NCBI RefSeq assembly: GCF_049243985.1
Contig: NC_135373.1
Location: 8,043,501-8,107,500 of the forward strand
Direction: 5' to 3'
Length of the DNA stretch: 64,000 bases
Origin: Paroedura picta
Taxonomy: Eukaryota; Chordata; Lepidosauria; Squamata; Gekkonidae
Position 1 is the first letter of the stretch. Every line of letters starts with the position of its first letter. The notes below the pieces were generated by a model, which was not told the DNA's origin, ran no database searches, and saw nothing but the letters and a program-made list of their open reading frames with translations. The position numbers and the translations under genes are program-made. Shown piece by piece: positions 11,215 through 21,968 of this stretch.

Positions 11215-11630
11215 TCAGGTTGGTGATCCCTGGCCCACATGGGGTATGCTTGGCCCCTACCTAGTGGAATGAGCTCCCAGAAGAGCTGAGGGCCCTGTTG
11301 GAGCTACTACAGTTCTGCAGGGCCTACAAGGCAGAACACTTCTGCCAGGCGTTTGGTTGAGGCCAGGGCAAGGAAGATCTGTGTGGCCCCTTATCCAAAT
11401 GTTTTAATCTCTTAGCATCTAAAAAAAAATTGTTAAACATCTACACCTACCTTGAGGCTGGAGCCAGGTCAATTTGGTGGAGACCAATAGGGTTGCTGGG
11501 GGGGGGGTCGGGGTTTTATTGATTGTGTTGTGATTTTACTGTGGTTTTATTACTTGGTTGTGAACTGCCACAAGCCGGTTAGCCTGAGAGTGGTGGTCAA
11601 TAAGTTTAATAATAAAAAAGAATAATAGAA
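11215..11630 (+). repeat. L2-type LINE 3' fragment
   Basis: Contains tggaatgagctcccagaagagctgagg and gccaggcgtttggttgagg, then a taataataaaaa-like tail. These are the markers also embedded in gene B introns. Confidence 0.5.
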
Positions 11631-11639
11631 TATATTACA

Positions 11640-12810
11640 CAGCATAGAACCTGGGTTAGTCACTCTGTATGCACTGGACAGGGAGACACAAACGTTGTTC
11701 TACTTTGGATATGGATGTATTTCTAAGATATGTATATTAGTGAACACATTTTTATGACCCCCACTAGGTAGTCCTGAGACTGAGCCTCATCAGAACCAAG
11801 GAAGAAGAGGACAATCAGGGAAATCCCCACACTATAGCAGTACCTTCTACCCATCAGTTCCAGGAGCCAATCTCAAGAAGCATGCCAATCTCCTGTTACC
11901 CCACCTAGATGCTGGAACACTACATGTCATCCATAATGCACCAAGGCCCAGACTGCTAGAATATTCCCCCACCCAATAGGAACAGCAGAGGCAGAGGGCT
12001 GGTACAGATACAGCAGAGAAAAGACATCATGCCAGGTTGACAGCCCGTGCTCCAGCTGGTGGCTCAGACCAATGCATTAGCAGAATTGATCCATTGTAGG
12101 ATTCAAGCTCCATTATGACCTGGGCAGAGTCTGCACTTACTTTCTTTATTCCATTGTCAATCCTGTTGAATTCAGATCACTTTGAACTCGGGTCTTCCTC
12201 TCCCCCACCTCCCCATTGAAACAGGAAAGTCTTCTGCACGTGGTTAAGGTAGTTCAGAAGGGGGGGGGGAGCCAAGCCTCTTTCTTTCTTTTCTTGAATG
12301 GGTGGGGGGGGGGGAGAAGCCAAGCAGGGAGCCTCTTTCTTTTCTTGGAGGGGTGGGGGAGAGGATCAAAAAAGGCAGAGGAGGGAAAATCCAGGACCGA
12401 CAGAAGTTGAGAGAAATTAGGGGCTTCTCCTTTAAGGCAAGAATGTCACATGACCAGGTGTAGCCTATCAGAGGTTCTCTACCATGGAGCTTTCTTTCCC
12501 AATCCGGATATTGAGCATTAAAAGCACTCCAAGATATCGCACAATAAAGGTAGGGTCACTCCGGATCAATCCTTCTTGCTGCAGAAGGAAATTTTAAATC
12601 GCCCTAAATCCAAACAGAAATTGCATACGGTGTAGAGGGCAGGGACTGAATCGATCTGGGGTTGGAATAAAAGCTCCGTGCAGTTTACACCCTTGTTAGG
12701 CAAACCCAAGAAGCTTCCTTTGGTTGCTTTCCCCCCAGTCCACTGAACCTGAATGTGAGAAAAAGAGCTTTGCTGGCCACTAATGCAGCTCCAGACCATG
12801 CCTGCTCCTG
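11640..12810. other. Intergenic stretch, nothing recognised
   Basis: Contains two G homopolymer runs (12260 and 12305 regions) but no recognised gene or element. Confidence 0.4.
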
Positions 12811-12819
12811 TACCACAGA

Positions 12820-13000
12820 TAGGGTCACCAGCCTCTAGATGACAGAAGTTATTACCCCTGGAGAAAATGGCCACTTTAGTGGGTGGACCCTATGGAATTT
12901 AGTCCCCATGAAGCACCCTCCCCTCCCCAAACTCCATCACCTGCAAGCTACATGCCAAGTTTCCAAGTATTTTCCAAGTCAGAGTTGGCAACCTTAGACC
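12820..13000 (+). repeat. Unclassified repeat (gagaaaatggc type)
   Basis: Shares gagaaaatggccactttagtgg and the tccaagtattt ... agttggcaacc ending with copies at 33305-33485, 62835-63045 and 63630-63800. Confidence 0.5.
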
Positions 13001-13019
13001 TGGTCCATGCCTGATCATC

Positions 13020-13560
13020 TGCCCCTACCAAGCTGCCACCAATTCTTAATGCCACCAATTCACATGTACACACGGGGGATGAAATCCCCTGGCACATATG
13101 GTCTGTCCTGGAGTTGTGCATGTGCCTACAAAACTCCAGGGTTGGAAGGGTCTGCCATGCTTCATGGCAGTGATAGCAACAGGGATTGAGGGGCATGGGG
13201 GTCCCACCGCACAATGGTAGGATAGTGGCATGCTGCTATCCCATCATCGTGGGGGATATACAAATGCCGCATTTGGCTCCGCAGCACTGTGAAGCCAAAC
13301 GGAGAGTTTTGTGTCCCTGCAGGGACACCGTAGATGGGGGGGAAGAGCCAGGTCTCAAAGGCCCAGCTTGTCCCTTGTGCATAGGACTGCCCTGGCCAGG
13401 CCTTTGATGACCACTGCGGCAAGATAGGGAATGCGGAAGATTGTGCATTCCCTTGCCGTGGGCCATCAGACGCCCTAATATGGGCCAGGGCCAGACCAGG
13501 ACTTGGATGGTACCAGCATCATACGTAAGTGTGGATTAGCCCCAGTGGCATGCAGGCACC
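13020..13560. repeat. Unclassified GC-rich repeat
   Basis: A segment (gtggcatgctgctatcccatc, then tgggggatatacaaatgcc) recurs at 15497-15565. Open frames on both strands here are short and unconvincing. Confidence 0.4.
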
Positions 13561-14640
13561 AGCCCGCCTTTCCCAACTCATGCATAATCAGTTCTACTGA
13601 GTAATGTCCCCTCCCTGACCGTTTATGTACTGGAGGTTTCATGCTGGACTGCAGGCTCGAGTTTTAGTCGTGGCCGGTTGCCCCACCTCTTCCTGCACTC
13701 ACACGGGGGAGCATTTGGCCTGGTGCACCTCATCCACCCCCTATTTGTGCTCCTGCACGAGAGCTGGGGCAGTGAAGTTCCCAGTGCATAAACGGTCCCT
13801 GGTATTCTAGACATTTGTCAAGTTAAAACTGGAATTCATGAGGAGTAGAACAGAGGGGAGAGCAAACGGAAGCAAGAGCTATGAAACGGAATGTGAGGTT
13901 GTTGGGGTCTGCCGCTGACAAAGTACATGACAACACATTTAGCATGCTCCGTAATTATTTATTTAATTAATTAATTTTGGGGAAGGGATAGATCCATGGT
14001 TGGTCAGTGTATGGGTACAAGAAGGGGGCACTCCAGAGTTGGATCATTGCATGTCAACGCACCAGGAAACAGCAGTAACACAAAGGTGCAGAAAACGTCA
14101 AGGAAGATTAAAAAACCATGGGGTAAGGGGGGGACGAAATTTACTCCTGGGGGACCCCCATTTTGTGCAGAAGGTTTGGCATTGTTCAGTTCTTTAAGAA
14201 TGTTAATGAGGGGTTACCCTAATGCTGAAATGGTCTGATAATGGAACTTTAATCTTTCTTCTAGGAAATGTACCCTTTTCAATAAACAAACAAAAAATTG
14301 CCCTTCTAGCTAATAGGGGTTAAAAAAAACCAGATTAGATTTTGAGTGCGAAAACATGTTTGACAAGGAATGACGTGGGAACATTATCTTTTTTTGTCAG
14401 TATTAGAAAGGTGACATGCCAAGGGCAGACTCCACGTTACTGTTTACTTGGCAGGTAACAGGCAGGTGTTTCTTGAATGGGAGAACATCACATGTTCCTT
14501 TTCTTAAACCTTGATATCCTGACCCTCAACCAGAAAATCATTCCCTAGGGTAGCTAATGGCACTGCAAGACAATTAAAACTCTATACAATTCCAGTTGGA
14601 AATAAAAGATTTTTGAAAAATTGAGAAATACCAAAGTAGC
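13560..14640. other. Intergenic stretch, nothing recognised
   Basis: No exon-like splice pair or known repeat seen; a short (AATT)-rich patch lies at about 13957. Confidence 0.35.
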
Positions 14641-15195
14641 TTTATCAAAGTTACTTTGGTATTTGGCGGGGGCATCATCTAGGCATCGAATTGGGGTCAC
14701 TTTGGTTGGGCAGGTAGTTGTGCGTTTCCTGCATAATGCAGGGGGTTGGACTAGATCAGTGGTCCCCAACCCCCGGGCCCGGGATTGGTACTAGTACCTG
14801 TCCGTAGATCAGTCGGTACTGGGCCACGGCTCCTCCTTGTCCTCCTCCCTGGCTGCTGCCTCGGGGGCTACCCTGCCCCTCTGCCACTGGCTCACCTTTG
14901 GTGCTCTCCAGCAGCTGACATGGCTGGGGTTCCCCCTCGGTGTGGCACTGCGCAGCTGCTGCTGGCAGCGCCCCCCAGTGGGCAGCAGGAAGTCAGGGGT
15001 GCTGGTGGGAAAGCAAGTGGAGCAGGGACTCAGGCGGCAGCAGAGACATCCCTCATCAAAAGACTACCCCCCCATCCTGGGCCTCAGTAAAATTGTCAAG
15101 CATTGACTGGATCCTAGTGATAAAAAGGTTGGGGACCACTGGAATAGATGACCCTGGAGACCCTTTCCAACTCTATGATTCTATGATTCTAAATG
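14640..15195 (+). repeat. CR1 LINE 3' end, split by a hAT MITE
   Basis: The left part has gggggcatcatctaggcat and gcagggggttggactagat; the right part has agatgaccctggagaccc and a ctatgattctatgattct end, the CR1 3' hallmark. The pieces join once 14757-15141 is removed. Confidence 0.7.
14757..15141. mobile_element. hAT-type MITE nested in CR1
   Basis: Begins cagtggtccccaacc and ends ggttggggaccactg, with 8-bp flanks gactagat/gaatagat. Its open frames are GC-rich filler. Confidence 0.7.
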
Positions 15196-15285
15196 AGCCA
15201 GCTGCTGGGATCGAACTCCAAGCCTCATTGGTCAGAACTTCAGACAGCATGTCTGCTGCCTTATCACCCTGCGCCACAAGAGGCT
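15196..15285 (-). repeat. SINE head fragment (Sauria-like)
   Basis: Matches only the tRNA-like head of the 9088 family (gctgggatcgaactcc ... gcgccacaagaggctc). Confidence 0.6.
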
Positions 15286-15566
15286 CTTATTCAGAGGTAC
15301 ATTTTTTTAAAAGGCAACTAATATTTACATATCATATTTGTGACTGTTGTACCCATGCCTGTTATATAATGGGCACTTGTGAATTCACTGGTGTTCCCTT
15401 ATTGTTCAGTATACTGATTTTAACAATATCCTTTAAGGTAAAGCTTTTTGGTTTAGTTTAGTTTTCACTTGTGTTGTTGGTTGTTGGTTGGACCAACAAT
15501 AGTGGCATGCAGCTATCCCATCATTTGTGGGGGATGTGCAAATGCCCCACTTGGCTTTGCAAGGAA

Positions 15567-15680
15567 GGATGGAAGGCTGAGTCGAACTTGAACTGGCTGC
15601 TGGGATCGAACTCCCAGCCTCATGGTCAGAGCTTCAGACAGTATGTTGGCTGCCTTACCACCCTGCGCCACAAAAGGCTC
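15567..15680 (-). repeat. SINE fragment (Sauria-like)
   Basis: Head plus part of the body (aaggatggaaggctgagtcg ... ccacaaaaggctc). Confidence 0.6.
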
Positions 15681-15754
15681 TTGTAGCATATAAATGCAAT
15701 AAATAAATATTCTACACCCACCTGAACTTCCATTATGTGTTCTTAAGCAGCCCT

Positions 15755-16115
15755 GACCTAGATGCCCCCGGCTAGCCCAGTCTCATCAGATCTTGGAAGT
15801 TAAGCAGAATCAGACTTGGCTAGTATTTGGATGAGAGACCTCCAAGGAATTATCCTGCAATAGCAAACCATTTCTGAAACTTTCTTGCCTTGAAAACCCT
15901 ATAGGCCCCCATATTTCAGCCTGGATTGATGGCCCAGACTCTGAAGACACTGAATGTTCAGTGGGAAGGCAGCATAGTATGCCTGATAGGATCAGATCTT
16001 GGAACTAAGCAGGATCAGTAGTTAGAAAGGACATCAACAGGGAAGATTCTGCAGAAGAAAGCAACAGAAAACTACTTTAGCCTCTCGGTTGTCTTGAAAA
16101 CGCCTGCTGGGGTCG
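15755..16115 (+). repeat. Two 5S-rRNA-derived SINE copies
   Basis: Copy one (15755-15905) has tctcatcagatcttggaagt and tggatgagagacc; copy two (15965-16115) has cagatcttggaactaagcag. Both share the cttgaaaacc/cgcc end with the 33035 copy. Confidence 0.6.
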
Positions 16116-16120
16116 CCTTC

Positions 16121-16410
16121 CGTTTGTTTGTGGCGCAGAGTGGTAAGGCAGCAGACATGCTGTCTGAAGCTCTGACTATGATGCTGGGAGTTCAATCCCA
16201 GCAGCCGGCTCAAGGTTGACTCAGCCTTCCATCCTTCTGAGGTCGGTAAAATGAGTACCCAGCTTGCTGGGGGGGTAAACGGTAATGACTGGGGAAGGCA
16301 CTGGCAAACCACCCGGTATTGAGTCTGCCATGAAAATGCTAGAGGCCGTCACCCCAAGGGTCAGACATGACCCAGTACTTGCACAGGGGATACCTTTACC
16401 TTTACCTTTA
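16121..16410 (+). repeat. tRNA-derived SINE with BovB-like tail, complete
   Basis: Plus-strand copy of the 9088 family, from the tggcgcagagtggtaaggca head to a tacctttacctttaccttta tail. Confidence 0.75.
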
Positions 16411-16479
16411 TATTTATATGCCAGCCTCCCAGTACACTCAGGGCAGTTTACATAAAACATATAAAACAATAAAAGAAAC

Positions 16480-17150
16480 AATCCATAACATTTGACTGGC
16501 AGGTGGTGACTTATCCCAATGAAAACACAACTCGTTGGCATATAAATAGGCCGCAGCCATTTATTAACTGAACAACCCCAACGGAGGGTTGGCCTGATGT
16601 AGGTAAGGGAGCCTGATCCCCCATCAGCCATCCGGCTGCATGATATGTACTGCTGCACTCTGGCTCCACGCCTCACTCCCAGCCGGGAGGATGGGACGCC
16701 TTCCACCGCGGCATCATCTGGGAAGTAACACCTAGGGACCTAAAGGGCATCCGCCTCCATTAGTGTCCCCTTGTCACTTGGCCCAAGCCCCTGGCCTCCC
16801 AGCCAGGTAGGCTGCGCCCGGTTAAGCCGGTCTCCTTATTGAGACCCCCAACCTCAGGCAGTCCTGTGCGCAGATGGGCCTCCCTCCCAACAGGCTCCCT
16901 ACTGTGCATCACCCGCGGCTGCGACTATTAACAACAAACCAAAACCAAATGGGGTGGGCGGGCAGGTGGCTGTCTGGGCGGCGGCCAACACGAAAAGGAC
17001 AGGGAACACATGCGCCCGGCCTATTTAAGGCTGGACGCCCCGCCCCTCTGTGCCGCTCCACGACATCGCAGGAGTCGCGCCTCGTTAGGGCACCCCCACG
17101 GCGTCAACAGCGGCTGCGCTATTAATACTATTAACTGATAATTGTAACAA
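16480..17150. repeat. Unclassified GC-rich block
   Basis: CpG-rich relative to surroundings, with catataaatagg and cctatttaagg TATA-like motifs but no convincing frame. It could be the promoter part of an old element; I cannot name it. Confidence 0.3.
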
Positions 17151-17269
17151 TGGCAACAGTGCAACAGGTCCAGGGGCAGAACACATTGATGGATTTCTGG
17201 GAGGGATGGAGAGAGGGAGGGAGGGAGGGAGTGAGCAGGGCCCCTGCAGATGTTGTTGGTTATACCTGG

Positions 17270-17515
17270 TCTCAACCAAATGCCTGGTGGAAGTGCTCCC
17301 ATTTGCAGGCCCCGCGGAACTGTTTTAGCTCTGTCAGGGCCCTGATCTCCTCTGGGAGCTCGTTCCACCAGGTGGGGGCCAGGACAGAGAAGGCTCTGGC
17401 CCTGGTTGAGGCCAGGCGGGCTTCTTTAGGGCCAGGTATCATTAGCCAGTTGGTGGTGGCAGAGCGTAGAGCTCTTTTGGGGGCATAGGCAAGGAGGCGG
17501 TTCCTCAGGTACAAA
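17270..17515 (-). repeat. L2 LINE, C-terminal coding fragment
   Basis: Minus-strand translation reads RARAFSVLAPTWWNELPEEI, then an ALTEL...FRGACK segment and HQAFG, the conserved C-terminal end of L2-clade ORF2. Confidence 0.7.
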
Positions 17516-17519
17516 AAAA

Positions 17520-20380
17520 AAAGTGATATATTTTAGGAGACCCCTGTCATGTCACCTTGTTCAAAATATAATCAATTTTATGGTGTTCATGGCAATTACC
17601 CTCAGTCACCATAGCTAGTACACACTGGTAGGCCTAAACTCCATGCATCTATCTAATACCCCTTTAAAGCCATTTATTCCTGTGGCCATGGCTATCAGCA
17701 TCACATTTATTTGTGGTCAAAGACCAAAGATAAAATATGTTAACGAAAGATAAATATACAAAAGAATAGCATCAAAATTATCAACATCAGAATAAAATTC
17801 ATAATTCTAATATCTAGAAATAGAATTAAAAGCAGTCATTTAATTGAAAAACCACAAATTCGTATAGTTTATTGGGTCCTTTATGAGCTTTGAATATGAA
17901 AGCACAAAACTTTGCAATTCATCTTGAAATTAAAGGAATTCATCAGCCAAAAGTTTTGAAAGACATATTCTATCAGAAAAATCTGAAAGTTTTGTTTAAC
18001 AGTGACAAAATAGTTCTGTGCCATTATTCGTTACAGAGAGGGCAATGGGGAAAATGTGCTCCTTGGTATCAATTTCTCCAAGGGGCCAAGGGCAAATTAT
18101 CTCAGGGATGGAATCCTATTATATTTGCCATCCATGACATAAAGACCCTTCGGAAGTTGTTTACTTTTAGAAAAATGAGGTAGGGAGCTGGAACCAAAAA
18201 GTATTTACATTCTGGAGGGGACAAAAAACAGGTGACCTTGCAAGATATAGCTACATCCTTTGTCAGGGAATTCTACATTTCAATCCCTCCCTGTGTAAAG
18301 AATAATTTTATTTTGTATGTCCTGAATCGGCTGCCACCCAACAACATCATTGGATGCCTTAAAGTTCGAGTATTTTTGGAAAGGGAGAATATTTTTATCA
18401 ACTCTCTCTACCCCAGACATTATAAATTTCTATCATGTCCTTCCTTAGATGTCTCTTTTCTAAACTGGAAAGTCCCAGACTCTTCAGACTTCCCTCACAG
18501 TGAAGTGCTCCAACTCCCCCCCCCCCCCCCCGCAAACATCTAGGTTACCCTCTTCAGTACTTTTTATCTAAGAGTAATTACTGCAGGAGTGAAAAAGACT
18601 TCTATTGAAGCATACATTCTTGGAAAATTGTTCTATCACAGGGAATAACAGAGAGCCAATAATGCTCCAGGAAACTGATAAAAGAGGCAGGTATGTTTGC
18701 ATGCCCTTTGGCTGGAGACTGGTATGTGAAAAACTTATGAAAGACCATGGCCTATTATGCACAGGTGTTCTCTCTTGCTTTCCCCATGTATGTCCATTGA
18801 GTTTTCTTTTTCTTTCTGCGTTGATTTTTCTCCCTTCCACACTCAATTCACTTTCTGGTTCATGTTTTCCTAAGTTTTCTGAGAGTGGTTTTGTGCTTTG
18901 TTTCCAAAGCCAAAGATAATTCAAGCAAGTATAGAACCGTGGATTCCTCAATGTGGACTCAGAAGAAAAAAGGAAATCCCGAGGCACAATGATATAGTAG
19001 TCTTCTCTATGTTTATAAGTGAAAAGGTTATAACATAAAGTCTAAATGGTCAAACATATGATCAAACATAAAGAGTCAACCAAAATGGGATCCTAGGTTA
19101 AGTGACCCGCTTTCTGTTTTATCTTCGTCAATGGTTGCTCTTCCAATATACTGTCATAGTAGTAGTTGTAGTATCACATTGGCAAAATGCTCATAATCAT
19201 CTGGGGATTTCATAAAGTGCCATAAAGATAATTCAAGAGCATACAGATTCCTTTGGATTTTTTACCCGTCAATTTGTCCACCCGTCAGAGAACACTCCAT
19301 CACCCACACTGAGGTCATTCTTCACACTCTGCATCTTCTACCATTCTCCCTCCTTCATCAGTGTACAAAATCCACTATTGCTTACTTTCCCCATCAAGTA
19401 CAAATTTGGATGGGTTTGGCAAGCAGGATGAGTCTAGTGATATGCATTTATTGCTAAACTTGGATCGCAAAGGGGAGACCTTATGGACAGGAAAAGCTTT
19501 AAATGTTTTGCTAGAGGTGGCATTGTCCTGCAATTCTTTAGGTACATGTTCTCCAGCTATCCAAGGAGCTTCTCTGCAAGCTCTGAAAGGGAGGGAAGGG
19601 GGATCAAGACTGGCCTTGGGTCATATGCCATCAATTTAACCCAAAGTGAACACAGAGCCACAGTTAATGAATAATCAAGATTCAAAAAGCATTTGCAGAA
19701 ACTGTGCAAGCTAAACAATTAAGAAATGACAAGAATATTTTTAAAACATTGTTAATAACCAGTTTCAGAGTAATTGGCTTATAATACAAGACTGAGTAAC
19801 GATTGAATAAGTCACCTGTTTTAAGTTTGTTTTTGGCTGAAAGCCTTCTTCCAAGAATCATTTAGATATACAAACTAAATTGGAGCTCACACTGAGTGTA
19901 GTGACAGTCAAACTTCAGTGAGGGGTGTGTGCATCCACATACAGAATGGGCTAGTAAGCACTTTCCTACAAAAATTGGCATGATTCCCTCTTTCCCTCTC
20001 AGCAACTCCACAGTTCCCCCTTTCTTTCCACATTCCCATCAGTCTCCAGGAGCTTTTGCACTCTCTTGGCATTCAGCATGAATGCATTTTTTCATGTTCC
20101 CTTTCATGTAAGGGATTGAACAATGAGGATTTTAATGGAAGGGGGGAGGGAAGGAGACAGGAATGGCATCAGGTCATGTGGCACCAATCAAGCCATGCAG
20201 CGAACACAGTGGCCACCAATCCTCATCTGGTGATGGCCTTGAAGTATCCATAAATTAATGTGGTCTTGTAATGATAATTTAAGCAAGTTCTCAGAATGAG
20301 ATTTGCATATGCCATGAGATAAAAAATCAATATTCCTGTGGAATCTTGGGGATTCCATTGGTTAGAGTGTTATAATAATT
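17520..20380. other. Intergenic stretch, nothing recognised
   Basis: Mostly AT-rich single-copy-looking DNA. Frames of 97-139 codons at 17890, 18232, 18568 and 18605 have no recognised domain, and two overlap on opposite strands. Confidence 0.35.
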
Positions 20381-20390
20381 TACAACTCAG

Positions 20391-20534
20391 CAATTTCCCT
20401 TTCCAGTCTGTTCTTGAAGTTCCTTTGCAATAAAACTTTGTAATAAAATGTTCTGGGAGGGCATTCAATGGATGACCTCAAAGTAACCGTTTTATTGCAA
20501 AGGAATCTCAAGAACAGACTGGAAAGTGAAATTG
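20391..20534. repeat. Inverted repeat, 46-bp arms
   Basis: Arms 20391-20436 and 20489-20534 are reverse complements with about three mismatches and a 52-bp loop, giving a strong hairpin. Confidence 0.65.
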
Positions 20535-21768
20535 TTGAGTTGAAAGTCATGACAGGCCTCACTATGACCCATTATGCACGGGCCAGAACAGAGCATCGGG
20601 GAAAATCCCCGATTATGCTAGACATCGCCACCATCCTGTGTGCCACCAAGCCCAGGCCCTCGGAAGACCTGTATTAAGGAAATGCAGATTCTTCTGTGTC
20701 CCTGGGTCTCCTGAGCGCGCAGGTGAGGGCTAGGTCAGGCTAGACCTGTGCATAATCAGAGGAGCTGGGCCTTTGGCATGCACACAAAAACTTGTACCTT
20801 GAATTAAACAGACATCACTTTATTTTGAAAAAGCCACCACGGGAGATCTAGTTCTTGGAGAAACTGTTTCCACACTATCAACATTGTTCAGATTTTCATT
20901 TTTAAATGGCTGAATTTTCCATCCGTTTCTGCACTAAAATATGCCTTTCCAGGTGCAGACCTGAATTGCCCTGTCACTTACTACACGGTTAAGGGAAGGG
21001 AGCAAAGCGTCATGGGAGGCTGCCTCCTTTCAACTCTCAATACAGAAAACACATGGTGAATTTCAGCCCGGGAAACGAAGGGAAGAAAGCCCAAATGCGG
21101 ATAGCAAAGTGTCATCTTGCAGCATCCAATGGAAATCCAAAGCAAGGCTAAAAGAAGATATGTCTCAAATGCGGAAAAGGTCAGAATTGGCTTGGTCAGA
21201 TAATTAGAATATTAACCTAACCCACTACAAGATACACCAGTTCGCACTTAAAAAAAAACTAACAATTTCCCAGTTATTTATTTTTTTTTGAAAAATGGAA
21301 ATATTAATATTGAAAGAGGAAACATTCTTTGATTGGATTAATCATTGCTGTAAGTGTCCCACACTCCCACAACCCTGAAGATGGCTCAAGGCTCTCTTTG
21401 ATACCTTTTGTACTCAGGTGAATATCCCTGAGCTGAAAACACACACACCAGAAACTGAGTCCACGTGTGCATAGCCTCAGGGTGCCTGTTAAAACCTGCT
21501 TATCAATTTGTAGCGGGGAAGGAGATGGAGGGAGAGTGTTTTTCCATTTACTATATCTGCAGTATGTTCATTATTGAAAATCTAGATGAGGCTATCAGAA
21601 ACATGGGAAGTATGCCAAGCTTCCTCAAATATTTAAGTAATGTTGTTTCAACTTGTAACTTCTAACCAAGACCGATATAATTGAAAGAGCCTCACTTGAG
21701 GATGGAAAAACCTGATTTTGTCACTCGGAACACTTGGTTACATGGTTTTATATGTAGATATCTATATA

Positions 21769-21968
21769 TTTAATTATTGCAAAGCTCACAGGGAGTCCCC
21801 ATGCTCTCTACTTTAGAAACAGAACCAGAAACCAACAACAAATCACCATAGCTTCTGTTAGAAGAAAGTGAGAGTTCACATTCGGAATAGAATTGGCAAG
21901 ATATCTGTGAGTGGAAAGCATCGGAGCAGACACTGTAGTTTCTTCTTCAGCATCATCGGTCAGTGATT
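21769..21968 (-). CDS. Probable terminal exon and 3' UTR of gene B
   Basis: A strong acceptor (ttccccttactttttatag, preceded by an AATAAAC branch-like motif as at other exons here) has no good donor after it. If phase 0 holds, coding ends at once as Asn-His-stop (21960-21968), and an ATTAAA polyadenylation-type signal lies at 21769-21774. Read in another phase there would be about 50 more codons. Linkage to the exon 6 kb upstream is inferred. Confidence 0.4.

Noticed and set aside
16221-16706. 161-codon minus frame
   Set aside because: Its C-terminal half is SINE sequence; the rest is unclassified repeat.
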